A stretch of DNA of 64,000 nucleotides, from assembly GCA_017304475.1 (NCBI GenBank), contig JAFKKV010000013.1, forward strand, positions 124,001-188,000, given 5' to 3'. Below, one piece after another: positions 42,692 to 52,304 of the stretch; positions within the stretch are counted from its first letter, which is position 1, and every line of letters begins with the position of its first letter. Under the pieces are notes generated by a model that saw only the letters and a list, made by a program, of their open reading frames with translations, ran no database searches and was not told where the DNA came from. This DNA comes from Hyphomicrobiales bacterium. GTDB lineage: Bacteria > Pseudomonadota > Alphaproteobacteria > Rhizobiales > Phreatobacteraceae. A program made the position numbers and the translations under genes.

Positions 42692-43924
42692 ATGCCCAAG
42701 CCGTCGACCCGCACCGTCGCCGTCGCCACCACCGCCATTCGCATGGCCCTGGTGGCAGCGGCCGCCTGCGCGCTGGCCGGCTGCTTCGGCACCGACATGT
42801 CGGGCATATCGGGTTCGCTCGGTGCGCTCACCGCCCCTTCCAGCCAGCCGCGCGCCGTGCCGGTCTTCGTTACCTCGACGCGACCGGCCTTCCGCGGCGA
42901 CGCGCTGGGCGCGCCCACCCGCGAGCGGGCCCGGTTCTATCGCCAGATCGTCACCGTGCCGCCGGGCCACCAGGTCGGCACCATTCCGCGGCCGGCGCTG
43001 ACGCCGGAGAGCCCGTCGCGCCATTTCACGCTCGCCGACCGCACAGCGCTGACGCCGGATGAATTCCGCGGCGAACTGGCACGCGCCATCGCTGCCAAAC
43101 CCGCCGATCAGCGCGACGTTCTGGTCTATGTCCACGGCTTCAATACCGATTACGACGAGGCCGCGTTCCGTCTGGTGCAGGTCGCCACCGATGCCGGCTT
43201 CCGCGGCACCCATGTGCTGTTCACCTGGCCGAGCTATCGGCGCATGCTCGCCTATGGCGGCGATCGCGAAGTGGCCACCGCCTCGCGCGACGCCTTCGAG
43301 AAGCTGCTCGCCGATCTCGGCGACGTGCCGGGCATCGGCCGGGTCAATCTGATCGCCCACTCGATGGGCGCCTTCCTGACCATGGAGGGCTTGCGCCAGG
43401 CCTCCATCGCCGGGCGCGGCGAGGTGAACGGCCATCTGGGCGAGGTCATCCTGGCCGCCCCCGATCTCGACGTCGAGGTGTTCAGGGGCCAGATGGCGCG
43501 CATCTCGCGGCCGAGCCGCATCTCGCTGTTCGTCCAGGCCGACGACCGGGCGCTGGCCGCCTCCATGACGGTCGCCTGGGATCGCCAGCGCCTGGGCGCG
43601 CTCGATGTGCGCGATCCGCGCCATCGCGAGATCATCTCGTCGCTTGGCGTGCGCGTCTTCACCATGACCTCGCAGGGCTGGACCGACCTGCTCCGCCACG
43701 GCACCTTCGCCGAGGCGCCCGAGATCGTCCGGCTGATCGGCGGCAAGATCGCCTCACCGCCGGTAATCGAGGATTCCCTGCCGCCGCCGCCGACCGAAGC
43801 CCCGCCATTGCCGGCCGAGCTGCAGCCGCCCCAGGCCCAGACCCCTATGGCCGGCCAACCGGAAAGCGCCCGGGAAGTGACATCGGCGCCCTTGCCCCAG
43901 GTCGGCGCCGAAGGCGCGCGCTGA
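42692..43924 (+). CDS. DUF900 alpha/beta-hydrolase lipoprotein
   Basis: A 410-residue protein, ATG 42692. The N-terminal signal (VAVATTAIRMALVAAAACAL then AGC) ends in a lipobox, so it should be lipid-anchored. The hydrolase core has VLVYVHGFNTDYDEAAFRLV (oxyanion HGFN), HVLFTWPSYRRMLAYGGDRE, and NLIAHSMGAFLTMEGLRQAS with the nucleophile Ser in the HSMG elbow. The tail is Pro-rich. DUF900 members are putative esterases of the envelope in Rhizobiales; substrate unknown. Confidence 0.85.
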   Translation: MPKPSTRTVAVATTAIRMALVAAAACALAGCFGTDMSGISGSLGALTAPSSQPRAVPVFVTSTRPAFRGDALGAPTRERARFYRQIVTVPPGHQVGTIPRPALTPESPSRHFTLADRTALTPDEFRGELARAIAAKPADQRDVLVYVHGFNTDYDEAAFRLVQVATDAGFRGTHVLFTWPSYRRMLAYGGDREVATASRDAFEKLLADLGDVPGIGRVNLIAHSMGAFLTMEGLRQASIAGRGEVNGHLGEVILAAPDLDVEVFRGQMARISRPSRISLFVQADDRALAASMTVAWDRQRLGALDVRDPRHREIISSLGVRVFTMTSQGWTDLLRHGTFAEAPEIVRLIGGKIASPPVIEDSLPPPPTEAPPLPAELQPPQAQTPMAGQPESAREVTSAPLPQVGAEGAR

Positions 43925-43939
43925 AACGCCACGGCCCTG

Positions 43940-45442
43940 TCAGGCGGTAGCGACCGCCCGGCCCGGCCGCCTGCGCCACAACCAGACCGCCAGCGGCCAG
44001 ACGAACAGGCCGATGGTGATGGCGGCGAGGATCGCCGAAACCGGCCGCTCGAAGAACGGCAGGATCGAGCCGTCGGACTTGATCAGCGACGTGACGAAAT
44101 GCTGCTCGACCATCGAGCCCATGACGACGCCGAGCACCAGGGCGGCGACCGGATAGCCGTTCTTCTCCATCATGTAGCCGACACAGCCAAAGGCGGCGAC
44201 GGTGATGACCAGGAACAGGTTGTTGCCGGTGGCGAATGAGCCGACGGCGCAGAGCAGCACGATCACCGGCATGATGGCGTAGCGCTTCAGCCGGAGCACA
44301 TAGCTCGCCAGCCGGATCATGATGATGCCGAGCGGGATCATGATGATATTGCCCAGCATGAAGATGATGTAGAGCGCATACATGCTCGACGCCTTCTCGG
44401 TGAACAGCGTCGGTCCGGGATTGAGCCCTTTCATGTAGAGCACGCCGATGGCGATCGCCGTGATGGTGTCGCCGGGGATGCCGAACAGGAGCGAGGGCAC
44501 CCAGCCCGAGGCCAGCGAGGCATTGTTGGAGGCGCCGGCCTCGATCAGCCCTTCGGGATGGCCGGTGCCGAATTTCTCCGGCGTCTTGGAGAAACGCTTG
44601 GCCATGGCATAGGACACCCAGGCGGCCATGTCGGCGCCGGCGCCGGGCAGCACGCCGATGATGATGCCGATAATGTTGCCGCGGGTCTGCTGGACCGGAT
44701 ATTCCTTGGTCAGCTTCCATTGGCCGGCGAGGATCGAGCCGAATTTCCGGCGCGGCAGCGGTGGCGGTTCCGGCACCGACATGGCGCGCATGACCTCGGC
44801 CACCGCGAAGCAGCCGACCAGCGCCGGCACGACCTCGATGCCGCCGAGGAGATCAGTGAGGCCGAAGGTGAAACGCGGCGTGCCGGCCGGGTTCTCGATG
44901 CCGACACAGGCGATCAACAGGCCAAGCAGCATGGCGGCGATCGCCTTGATCGGCGAGGAGCGCGCGACCAGCGTCGCACACATCAAGCCGAGAAAGGCCA
45001 GCCAGAAATATTCGTAGGTCGAGAAGGACAGGGCGAATTCGGCGAGCAGCGGCGCCATCAGGATCAGCGACAGCGTGCCGAACACGCCGCCGAGCGCGGA
45101 AAACCACAGGCAGATGCCGAGCGCCATTTCCGCCTGCCCCTTGCGGGTCATGGCATAGGCCTCGTCGGTATAGGCGGCGGAGGCCGGCGTGCCGGGAATA
45201 CGCAGGAGACAGCCGGGAATATCGCCTGAGAAGATCGCCATGGCCGAGGCCGTGATGATGGTGGCGACCGCCGCGATCGGCGACAGGTAGAAGGTGACGG
45301 GCACCAGCAGCGCGGTGGCCATGGTGGCCGACAGCCCCGGCAGCGAACCAACCACCAGGCCGTAGATCGCCGACAGCAGGATGGCGATCATCACGTCGGG
45401 CGCCAGCACCATCCAGATGGCATCGGTGAAGGTGTTCAGCAT
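43940..45442 (-). CDS. tctA: Tripartite tricarboxylate transporter, large membrane subunit TctA
   Basis: A 500-residue inner-membrane protein with about 11-12 helices. The signature IYGLVVGSLPGLSATMATAL near residue 25 and later GVLPGAGADMAAWVSYAMAK with ASGWVPSLLFGIPGDTITAI are the duplicated TctA motifs forming the substrate path. It works with TctB and a periplasmic TctC. GAGGGCGCC precedes the ATG. It is the last of three genes in the order tctC-tctB-tctA, eight bases after tctB. Driving force is probably a sodium or proton gradient. Confidence 0.95.
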   Translation of the reverse strand: MLNTFTDAIWMVLAPDVMIAILLSAIYGLVVGSLPGLSATMATALLVPVTFYLSPIAAVATIITASAMAIFSGDIPGCLLRIPGTPASAAYTDEAYAMTRKGQAEMALGICLWFSALGGVFGTLSLILMAPLLAEFALSFSTYEYFWLAFLGLMCATLVARSSPIKAIAAMLLGLLIACVGIENPAGTPRFTFGLTDLLGGIEVVPALVGCFAVAEVMRAMSVPEPPPLPRRKFGSILAGQWKLTKEYPVQQTRGNIIGIIIGVLPGAGADMAAWVSYAMAKRFSKTPEKFGTGHPEGLIEAGASNNASLASGWVPSLLFGIPGDTITAIAIGVLYMKGLNPGPTLFTEKASSMYALYIIFMLGNIIMIPLGIIMIRLASYVLRLKRYAIMPVIVLLCAVGSFATGNNLFLVITVAAFGCVGYMMEKNGYPVAALVLGVVMGSMVEQHFVTSLIKSDGSILPFFERPVSAILAAITIGLFVWPLAVWLWRRRPGRAVATA

Positions 45443-45449
45443 GGCGCCC

Positions 45450-45950
45450 TCACCACGGCATCGGCAAGAGGCCGGCGGGCAAGGGCACCCGCAGCAGCTT
45501 GGCGAAAATCAGGTGCACGGCGGGCGGTGCCATCAGCGCCAGCGGAATGGCGGTCCGCCAGTTGCCGCCGAGCGCGAAACAGGTGGCCACCACCATGGCG
45601 GCGGCGGTCGGAACGAAGCCGAGCGTGTCGACCGTGAAGGCGTAGAACAGCAGGAGCAGCGGCGGCACCACGGTCTTGAACGCCGCGTGGCGGATCGGCG
45701 GCGGCGCTTCCGATACCGGCGCATGCGCGCCGTCCTCGGAGGCGACGATCTCCTCCGCCTCCTCGAAGGATCGGCCGATGCCGAGCGCGATCGCGACACC
45801 GCAACCGACCAGGCCGAGGCCAATCACCAGGGGGAACACATTCGGCCCGACCTGCTGGCCAGGAACCGGCGGCAGGAGCGAGCCGCCATAAGCGGCGGCG
45901 GCTCCGAGGGCGGCCAGAAAGCCGCCCGTGACACGATCGGAAAGATGCAT
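45450..45950 (-). CDS. tctB: Tripartite tricarboxylate transporter, small membrane subunit TctB
   Basis: A 166-residue membrane protein with four hydrophobic helices and a cytoplasmic loop rich in Glu (RSFEEAEEIVASEDG). ATG 45950 is chosen (GGGGA upstream); a 14-residue longer frame is possible. DRVTGGFLAALGAAAAYGGS at the start and TVDTLGFVPTAAAMVVATCF match the TctB fold. It forms the membrane complex with TctA, encoded eight bases downstream. Confidence 0.9.
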   Translation of the reverse strand: MHLSDRVTGGFLAALGAAAAYGGSLLPPVPGQQVGPNVFPLVIGLGLVGCGVAIALGIGRSFEEAEEIVASEDGAHAPVSEAPPPIRHAAFKTVVPPLLLLFYAFTVDTLGFVPTAAAMVVATCFALGGNWRTAIPLALMAPPAVHLIFAKLLRVPLPAGLLPMPW

Positions 45951-46011
45951 GGTTCCCCGAGGGCAGAGGCGCGTCAGCCCTTGCGGGCCCATTGGATCGA
46001 TCCAGGACCGA

Positions 46012-46048
46012 AGCCCCGGAGCCCGCGGCGACAGGCGGCCGCGGGGCT
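46012..46048 (-). terminator. Hairpin between tctC and tctB
   Basis: AGCCCCG and CGGGGCT enclose a GC-rich interior that can itself pair (CCGCGGC/GCGGCCGCGG). Such hairpins after a binding-protein gene commonly protect its mRNA and lower expression of the downstream membrane genes. That role is inferred. Confidence 0.45.
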
Positions 46049-46071
46049 GTTTGATCGGGAAAGACCGAAGC

Positions 46072-47055
46072 TCAGGCCTGCTTGGCGAGGCCGGCGGCCT
46101 TCATCGCCACGCCCATCGCGGCATCGCCCTCGGCCATGAACTTGCCGAAACCGGCGCCATCAGCCCAGCGCACGCCGAAACCGCGATTGCCCATGAAGTC
46201 CTGGAATTCCTTGGACTCGTTGACCTTCTTCAGCGCGACGGTGAGCCGCTCGGCGATCGGCGCCGGCAGGTTCTTCGGTGCGCCGATGCCGCGCCAGGCC
46301 CCGACGGAGTAGTTGATGCCGAGGCTCTCGTTGAGCGTCGGCACATTGGGGAATTGCGGATTGCGCGCCGGCGCCATGATGGCGAGCGACCTGGCCCGGC
46401 CGGCATCCAGCATGGCCTTGGCCTCCGGCACCGAGCAGGTGACGATGTCGAGGCCGGACGCCGCCAGGTCCTGCATGGCGGGAGCAGCCCCGTTGGACGG
46501 GACCCACGGCACGGCGTTGGCGGGCAGGCCCATGGCGCCGAGCCAGCCGACCAGCGCCAGGTGCCAGATGCCGCCCTGGCCGGTGCCCGAGGCCTTGAGC
46601 TTGCCCGGATTGGCCTTGATGGCGTCGGCGAGATCCTTGATCGTGCGGTAGGGCGAGCTTGCCGAAACCTGCACGCCCGGCGGATCCTCGTTCATCAGGG
46701 CCAGCGGCGTATAGCTCGACGGCGTCAGTTCGGTCAGGCCCTGCCAATGCATCATCGAGATTTCGACGGTGAGCATGCCGATCGTATAGCCGTCGGCGGG
46801 TGCGCTCGCAATGCCGGCATGGCCGACGACACCCGAACCGCCGGTGCGGTTGACGACATTGACCGGCTGGCCGAACTCCCGTTCCAGGAGGGAACCGACA
46901 ATGCGCGCCGTCGCATCGGTGCCGCCACCGGCGCCCCAGGGCACGATCAGCGTGATCGGCCGCGCCGGATAGGCCTGCGCGATGGCAGGCGCCGAAAGCG
47001 CGGTCGCCGCACCGGCCGCGGATACGAGCAGGGTCCTACGGGTCAAGTCCGTCAT
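46072..47055 (-). CDS. tctC: Tripartite tricarboxylate transporter receptor TctC (Bug family)
   Basis: A 327-residue periplasmic binding protein. It has a twin-arginine-type signal, LTRRTLLVSAAGAATALSAP then AIAQA, cleaved near residue 28. The mature part has ITLIVPWGAGGGTDATARIV, VNVVNRTGGSGVVGHAGIAS and ANPGKLKASGTGQGGIWHLA, standard Bug ligand-pocket regions. GGGAGG lies before the ATG. First gene of the transporter operon and directly downstream of mutB. The ligand may be a dicarboxylate related to methylmalonate or succinate (inference only). Confidence 0.93.
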   Translation of the reverse strand: MTDLTRRTLLVSAAGAATALSAPAIAQAYPARPITLIVPWGAGGGTDATARIVGSLLEREFGQPVNVVNRTGGSGVVGHAGIASAPADGYTIGMLTVEISMMHWQGLTELTPSSYTPLALMNEDPPGVQVSASSPYRTIKDLADAIKANPGKLKASGTGQGGIWHLALVGWLGAMGLPANAVPWVPSNGAAPAMQDLAASGLDIVTCSVPEAKAMLDAGRARSLAIMAPARNPQFPNVPTLNESLGINYSVGAWRGIGAPKNLPAPIAERLTVALKKVNESKEFQDFMGNRGFGVRWADGAGFGKFMAEGDAAMGVAMKAAGLAKQA

Positions 47056-47098
47056 CGATAGCCTCCCATGATCGACGAGCCGGTTTGTCCGGCATCTC

Positions 47099-47167
47099 TT
47101 CTGTGATCACAGAAAGCTGCACCGGATTTTCTCCGGTGACAATGCTTGTCCGATGCAGCATCGGACA
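47099..47167 (-). promoter_or_regulatory. Three consecutive inverted repeats between mutB and tctC
   Basis: TTCTGTGA-TCACAGAA (47099-47114) is a perfect 16-base palindrome and a likely regulator site for tctC. CACCGGA-TTTTC-TCCGGTG (47120-47138) and TGTCCGAT-GCAGC-ATCGGACA (47147-47167) are perfect hairpins with 7- and 8-bp stems. The last could end the mutB transcript. No regulator gene adjoins. Confidence 0.65.
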
Positions 47168-47191
47168 GATTTGCTATGCGCCGCGCGCCGT

Positions 47192-49342
47192 CTACTCTGC
47201 GGCAGCCTGTGAATAGCCGAGCTTGGCGTTCAGCTTGTCCATCAGGTCGATGGCGGCATCGGCGATCGGCGTGCCCGGCGGGAAGATCGCCGCGGCGCCG
47301 GCTTCATAGAGCGCCGCGAAGTCCTGGGGCGGGATGACGCCGCCGACGACGATCATGATGTCGTCGCGGCCCTGCGCCTCCAGCTCGGCCCTCAGCTCGG
47401 GCACCAGGGTCAGGTGGCCCGCTGCCAGCGAGGATACGCCGACACAGTGGACGTCGTTTTCGATCGCCTGTTTGGCGGCTTCCGCAGGCGTCGCGAACAG
47501 CGGCCCGATATCGACGTCGAAGCCGAGATCGGCAAAAGCCGAGGCGATCACCTTCTGGCCGCGGTCATGGCCGTCCTGGCCGACCTTGGCGACCAGGATG
47601 CGCGGGCGCCGGCCCTCGTTCTCGGCAAAGGCCTCGACCATGTGCTGGACCTTCGAGACATTCTCGTTCATCGCGCCGACCTCGCGCTTGTAGACGCCGG
47701 AAATCGACTTGATCTCGGCCTTGTGGCGGCCGAACACCTTTTCCATCGCATCCGACATCTCGCCGACGGTGGCCTTGGCGCGCGCCGCGTTGATCGCCAG
47801 TTCCAGGAGATTGCCGGCGCCGCCGGCCGCCGCCGTCAGGGCATCGAGGGCCGCCTGCACCTCGGCCGGATTGCGCTCGGCACGCAGCCGCTTCAGCTTG
47901 TCGATCTGGCTGGCGCGAACCGCGGAATTGTCGACCTTCAGCACGTCGATCGGCTTTTCGCCGTCGGGCCTGAACTTGTTGACGCCGATCACCGACTGCA
48001 CGCCGGAATCGATGCGCGCCTGGGTCTTGGCCGCGGCCTCCTCGATGCGCAGCTTGGGGATCCCGGCATCGATCGCCTTGGCCATGCCGCCGAGGGCCTC
48101 GACCTCCTGGATATGATCCCAGGCCTTGGCCGCGAGATCGGCGGTGAGCTTCTCGACATAGAACGAGCCGCCCCAGGGATCGATGATCCGGGTGGTGCCC
48201 GATTCCTGCTGGAGGAAGAGCTGGGTGTTGCGGGCGATGCGGGCGGAGAAATCGGTCGGCAGCGCCAGCGCCTCGTCCAGCGCATTGGTATGCAGCGACT
48301 GGGTATGGCCCTGGGTCGCCGCCATCGCCTCGATCTGGGTGCGGATGACGTTGTTGAACACGTCCTGGGCGGTCAGCGACCAGCCCGAGGTCTGGCTGTG
48401 AGTGCGCAGCGGCAGGCTCTTGTCGGTCTTCGGGTGGAACTCCTTGACGAGCTTGGCCCAGAGCAGGCGCGCCGCGCGGAGCTTCGCCACCTCCATGAAG
48501 AAGTTCATGCCGATGGCCCAGAAGAACGACAGGCGCGGCGCGAACTGGTCGACCGTCATGCCGGCAGCGATGCCGGCGCGGATATATTCGACGCCGTCGG
48601 CAAGCGTATAGGCGAGCTCGAGGTCCTGCGTCGCCCCGGCCTCCTGCATGTGGTAGCCGGAAATCGAGATCGAATTGTATTTCGGCATGTGCTTCGCCGT
48701 GTGGGCGAAAATGTCCGAGATGATCCGCATCGAGGGCACGGGCGGATAGATATAGGTGTTGCGGACCATGAACTCCTTGAGGATGTCGTTCTGGATGGTC
48801 CCGGAGAGCTTGGCCTGCGGCACGCCCTGTTCCTCGGCCGCGGCGATATAGAGCGCCAGCACCGGCAGCACCGCGCCGTTCATGGTCATCGACACGCTCA
48901 TCTCGCCGAGCGGAATGCCGGAGAACAGCGTGCGCATGTCGTAGATCGAATCGATCGCCACGCCGGCCATGCCGACATCGCCGGCCACCCGCGGATGGTC
49001 GGAATCATAACCGCGATGGGTGGCGAGATCGAAGGCGACCGACAGGCCCTTCTGGCCGGCGGCAAGATTGCGCCGGTAGAAGGCGTTGCTGTCCTCGGCC
49101 GTGGAGAAGCCGGCATATTGCCGGATCGTCCAGGGCTGGTTGACATACATGGTCGGATAGGGGCCGCGCAGGAACGGCTTGATGCCCGGATAGGTGTCCA
49201 GGAAATCGATGCCGGCGAGGTCGGCCTCGCCATGGACCGGCTTGACCAGGATGTCTTCGGGCGTCAGCCAGGCCTCGCCGCCCGTAGCGGCCGGCACGGC
49301 CTTGGCGAAGGGCAGGCTGGAAAAATCGGGAATAGAGGTCAT
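47192..49342 (-). CDS. mutB: Methylmalonyl-CoA mutase, large (catalytic) subunit
   Basis: A 716-residue adenosylcobalamin enzyme converting (R)-methylmalonyl-CoA to succinyl-CoA, the end of propionyl-CoA breakdown. It has an N-terminal TIM barrel ([51 protein letters not shown]) and a C-terminal B12-binding domain with the base-off motif [20 protein letters not shown] (Asp-x-His-x-x-Gly, about residues 590-610) plus [10 protein letters not shown]. Length and motifs are normal. Its ATG overlaps the stop of the small gene before it by four bases. Confidence 0.97.
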   Translation of the reverse strand: MTSIPDFSSLPFAKAVPAATGGEAWLTPEDILVKPVHGEADLAGIDFLDTYPGIKPFLRGPYPTMYVNQPWTIRQYAGFSTAEDSNAFYRRNLAAGQKGLSVAFDLATHRGYDSDHPRVAGDVGMAGVAIDSIYDMRTLFSGIPLGEMSVSMTMNGAVLPVLALYIAAAEEQGVPQAKLSGTIQNDILKEFMVRNTYIYPPVPSMRIISDIFAHTAKHMPKYNSISISGYHMQEAGATQDLELAYTLADGVEYIRAGIAAGMTVDQFAPRLSFFWAIGMNFFMEVAKLRAARLLWAKLVKEFHPKTDKSLPLRTHSQTSGWSLTAQDVFNNVIRTQIEAMAATQGHTQSLHTNALDEALALPTDFSARIARNTQLFLQQESGTTRIIDPWGGSFYVEKLTADLAAKAWDHIQEVEALGGMAKAIDAGIPKLRIEEAAAKTQARIDSGVQSVIGVNKFRPDGEKPIDVLKVDNSAVRASQIDKLKRLRAERNPAEVQAALDALTAAAGGAGNLLELAINAARAKATVGEMSDAMEKVFGRHKAEIKSISGVYKREVGAMNENVSKVQHMVEAFAENEGRRPRILVAKVGQDGHDRGQKVIASAFADLGFDVDIGPLFATPAEAAKQAIENDVHCVGVSSLAAGHLTLVPELRAELEAQGRDDIMIVVGGVIPPQDFAALYEAGAAAIFPPGTPIADAAIDLMDKLNAKLGYSQAAAE

Positions 49343-49722
49343 TGGCCTCTCCTCAAGCGCTCGCCGTCGCGGCGGCGCATTTCAATGGTGATGAGGCGGA
49401 TCTGCTCAAGCCAACGCACGCTGTCGATATCCGGATCGGCCCGACGAGCATCCTTGACCAGGCTGCCGCGCAACAGCCAGAGCATCGGCATGAGCGCAAG
49501 TCCGAAGACCGGATGGCTCAAGGCCGCGCCAGCCATGTCGCCGACGCGCTGATTGATCGCTTGCACCTTGTCGTGGCCTGCCTTTGCCTTGTCCAGCAGG
49601 GCGGCGAGCTCCCGGTCGCCGAGCGCGCCGAGATCCAGCCATCCGTCGCCCCTCTCCGGTCGAGCCGGAGGTTGCAATGGCACAGGCGGTATTCGCGGGA
49701 CCCTGGTCAAGGCCGGCCTCAC
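49339..49722 (-). CDS. Small hypothetical protein wedged between mutA and mutB
   Basis: A 127-residue protein starting at GTG 49722, which overlaps the mutA stop (GTGA). Its own stop overlaps the mutB start (ATGA), so all three genes are translationally coupled. The mutB ribosome binding site (GAGGAG) lies inside its 3' end. The first 28 residues are Pro/Arg-rich; then [20 protein letters not shown] is a helix, and [20 protein letters not shown] a hydrophobic or single membrane segment, followed by [21 protein letters not shown] recognise no family. In most mutase operons the subunit genes adjoin directly. Confidence 0.7.
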   Translation of the reverse strand: MRPALTRVPRIPPVPLQPPARPERGDGWLDLGALGDRELAALLDKAKAGHDKVQAINQRVGDMAGAALSHPVFGLALMPMLWLLRGSLVKDARRADPDIDSVRWLEQIRLITIEMRRRDGERLRRGQ

Positions 49723-51689
49723 TCACCCAGCGCCGCCTTCGCGGCGTCGAGACAGTCTAGCACGTCGCAGCCTGCGAAGATGAAGCCACCGATACCGGCC
49801 GATTTCAGCGCGGCTTCCTGGTCGCCGGGACGGCCGGCGAGCCAGATCTGGGTGGCGCCGGCGGCCTGCAGCGCCGCAGCCGTCGCAACCGCATCGGCCG
49901 CGTAGATGTCGTCGGTCGAGCACAGGCAGGCGATCCGGGCACCGGATGCCTTGAACGCCGCCAGCAGAGCCGCCTCATCGGCGAAGGCCTCCGGGACCGG
50001 CGCCTCGAAACCGCCGGCCTCGAACAGGTTCTTGGCGAAGGTCGCACGCGGCGTGAAGGCTGAGACCGGCCCGAGCACGGCCAGGAAGACCTGCGGGCGG
50101 CGGCCGGTCCTGGCGGCGACGGCGTCGAGCGCGGCGCGTAGCGCCTCATAGGGCTCGGCGACACGGATGGGCTTCAGCGGATCGACGAAGATCGTATCGG
50201 TCTTCGGCCGCGACAGGGCGGCGCGCAGGGCGCCGGCCTCGAAGACTGCGACGGTCGCCTCGAACCGCTCGCCGCTCGCCGCCACCGGCAGGTCGATGGG
50301 CGTCACCGCCTTGTTGGAGACGCGAGGCGCCGGCTGCAGCACCTCCGGCACGCTTTCGTGGATATTGGGAAATTCGGAGGTGCCGGTGAGCGGCTCGCGC
50401 CGCTTGGCGATGGCGGCCTGGCGTGCCAGGCGCGCCTTGGCGACGGCGGCCTGAACGGTGCCGCTGAAGAGTGCGGCGACCACGCCGCCGGCCCGCTCGC
50501 TGTCCTGGAACAGCGCCCAGGCGGCCTCACAGAGCTCCAAGGTCAGCGCCTCGACGCCGCCGGAGCCCGCGGCGGGATCGGCGACGCGGTGCAGGTTGGA
50601 TTCCTCGATCAGGATCAGCTGCGTGTTGCGGGCAATGCGACGGGCAAACGCATCCGGCAGGCCGATCGCGGCGGTCCAGGGCTGCACGGCGACATGGTCG
50701 GCGCCGCCGATGCCGGCGCCGAAACAGGCCATGGTGGTGCGCAGCCAGTTGACCGCGGGATCGACCCGGGTGGTCATGCGCCAGGCGGTCTCGGCATGGA
50801 CCTCCAGCCGCGACGGCGACAGGCCGCAGGCGGTTTCGACGCGCGCCCAGAGCTGGCGAATGGCGCGCAGCTTGGCAATGGTGAGGAACTGGTCGGCATC
50901 CGCCGTCAGCAGCACGGCGATGGCCCGGCGCGCCTCGTCGAGCGTCAGGCCGGCTTGTTCCAAGACGCGCAGATATTGCACGGCGGCGCCCAGCACGAAG
51001 GCGAGCTCCTGGGCTTCCGAGCCGCCGGCATCATGGATCACCCGGCCGTCGGCGATCAGCTGGCTGCCGGCGAAGCCGCGCCTGCGCAGGCCGAGGGCCA
51101 TGTCGGCGGCCTTGGCAGCGGCACCGTCCCAGTTTTCCAGCGTGCCACGCCGGGCGAAGGCGCCGATCGGATCGATGCCGAAGGCCACCGACAGGCTCGC
51201 CGGATCGAGCCCGTCACGCGCTGCCTTGGACGCCAGCATGGCCGCGACATGGCCGGCGGCGGTGCCGGCGTCGATGCGCAAGGGGATCAGGTCGAGCATG
51301 ACGCCGTCGAGCACCTGGTCGAGATCGGCCAGGCCGTCGAGGATGAGGCCGTCACCGCGGTGATCGCCGATGGCGCCGCGGGTGACGATGGCAAGCCCCG
51401 AGGCACCATTGCTCAGGTCGTCGAGCGCCTGGCCGTTGGCATCGCGCGGATCCGGCTGATCGACGCGCTGCACCACCGTCCACGGCGCGCCGGCGGCGCG
51501 GCCGGCCAGTGGCACGGCATCCGCCACGCGCGGGTAGAGCGGCTGAATGGCGATGCCGTCGGCGGTGCGGCCGACCAGGGTCTTGTCGAAGGGCTTGCCC
51601 TTCAACACGGCATCGACCGCGGCGCGCCATTGCGCTTCGGTGGCGGGCGGAAATTCGGAGGCGAGAGCAAGGGGCATGGTCGACGTCAT
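49719..51689 (-). CDS. mutA: Methylmalonyl-CoA mutase, small subunit
   Basis: A 656-residue subunit of the heterodimeric mutase. It keeps the barrel fold (WTVVQRVDQPDPRDANGQAL, LEVHAETAWRMTTRVDPAVN, MACFGAGIGGADHVAVQPWT, ARNTQLILIEESNLHRVADP). The degenerate B12-like C-terminal domain (QVFLAVLGPVSAFTPRATFA) lacks the Asp-x-His-x-x-Gly motif, as expected for the non-catalytic chain. First gene of the mutA-orf-mutB operon. The 95-base gap upstream separates it from folK. Confidence 0.93.
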   Translation of the reverse strand: MTSTMPLALASEFPPATEAQWRAAVDAVLKGKPFDKTLVGRTADGIAIQPLYPRVADAVPLAGRAAGAPWTVVQRVDQPDPRDANGQALDDLSNGASGLAIVTRGAIGDHRGDGLILDGLADLDQVLDGVMLDLIPLRIDAGTAAGHVAAMLASKAARDGLDPASLSVAFGIDPIGAFARRGTLENWDGAAAKAADMALGLRRRGFAGSQLIADGRVIHDAGGSEAQELAFVLGAAVQYLRVLEQAGLTLDEARRAIAVLLTADADQFLTIAKLRAIRQLWARVETACGLSPSRLEVHAETAWRMTTRVDPAVNWLRTTMACFGAGIGGADHVAVQPWTAAIGLPDAFARRIARNTQLILIEESNLHRVADPAAGSGGVEALTLELCEAAWALFQDSERAGGVVAALFSGTVQAAVAKARLARQAAIAKRREPLTGTSEFPNIHESVPEVLQPAPRVSNKAVTPIDLPVAASGERFEATVAVFEAGALRAALSRPKTDTIFVDPLKPIRVAEPYEALRAALDAVAARTGRRPQVFLAVLGPVSAFTPRATFAKNLFEAGGFEAPVPEAFADEAALLAAFKASGARIACLCSTDDIYAADAVATAAALQAAGATQIWLAGRPGDQEAALKSAGIGGFIFAGCDVLDCLDAAKAALGE

Positions 51690-51784
51690 GCAGCTTCGAT
51701 GCCACGAAGACGTGACTTTCGAAAGGCGGCCTTTGGACGGATCAGGACAGACGATAGATCAATTCACCGGTCCCGGCTGCCGGA

Positions 51785-52282
51785 TCAGGCCGCGGTGCGC
51801 GGCGGCAGGCGCACGATGCCGCCGGCATCGATGGCATCAAGCATGGCTTTGATGCTGTGGCTGCCGACGACCCGGTCGGGCGCGATCTCGGCCAGCGGCA
51901 CCAGCACGAAGGCGCGCTCCTGCAGGCGCGGATGCGGCAGATGCAGGTCCGGTTCGTCGAGACTGACATCGCCATAGGCGATCAGGTCGATGTCGACGGG
52001 CCGGGGCCCCCAGCGCAGAGCTCGGCTTCGGTCGCGGCCAAGCTGCGCCTCGACCGCCAATGCCCGTTCGAGCAGTGCCCGCGGCGCCAGCCCGGTTTCG
52101 ACCACGAGGCCGAGATTGACGAAGGGCGGCTGGTCGGTGACGCCCCAGGGCGGCGTCTGATAATCGGATGATCGCGCGACCAGACGCACCGCGGTGCCGT
52201 CGCAGAACAAGGCGACCGCGCGATCGAGCGTAGCCCGGATATCGCCGATATTGCCGCCGAGACTGATCAGGGCTTCGGTCAT
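51785..52282 (-). CDS. folK: 2-amino-4-hydroxy-6-hydroxymethyldihydropteridine pyrophosphokinase
   Basis: A 165-residue cytoplasmic enzyme that transfers pyrophosphate from ATP to hydroxymethyl-dihydropterin in folate synthesis. Signature residues: ISLGGNIGDIRATLDRAV at the N-terminus, RWGPRPVDIDLIAYGDVSLD (metal-binding Asp pair) and LHLPHPRLQERAFVLVPLAE. The start is ATG 52282; the longer in-frame extension overlaps folB and is discarded. It is the last gene of folP-folB-folK, 22 bases after folB. Confidence 0.95.
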   Translation of the reverse strand: MTEALISLGGNIGDIRATLDRAVALFCDGTAVRLVARSSDYQTPPWGVTDQPPFVNLGLVVETGLAPRALLERALAVEAQLGRDRSRALRWGPRPVDIDLIAYGDVSLDEPDLHLPHPRLQERAFVLVPLAEIAPDRVVGSHSIKAMLDAIDAGGIVRLPPRTAA

Positions 52283-52304
52283 GGGCGCTTCGGCCTCGCC
52301 TCGA

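Noticed and set aside
47414-49552. A 712-codon open frame on the plus strand
   Set aside because: Antisense to mutB and the small gene; no ribosome binding site or domain.
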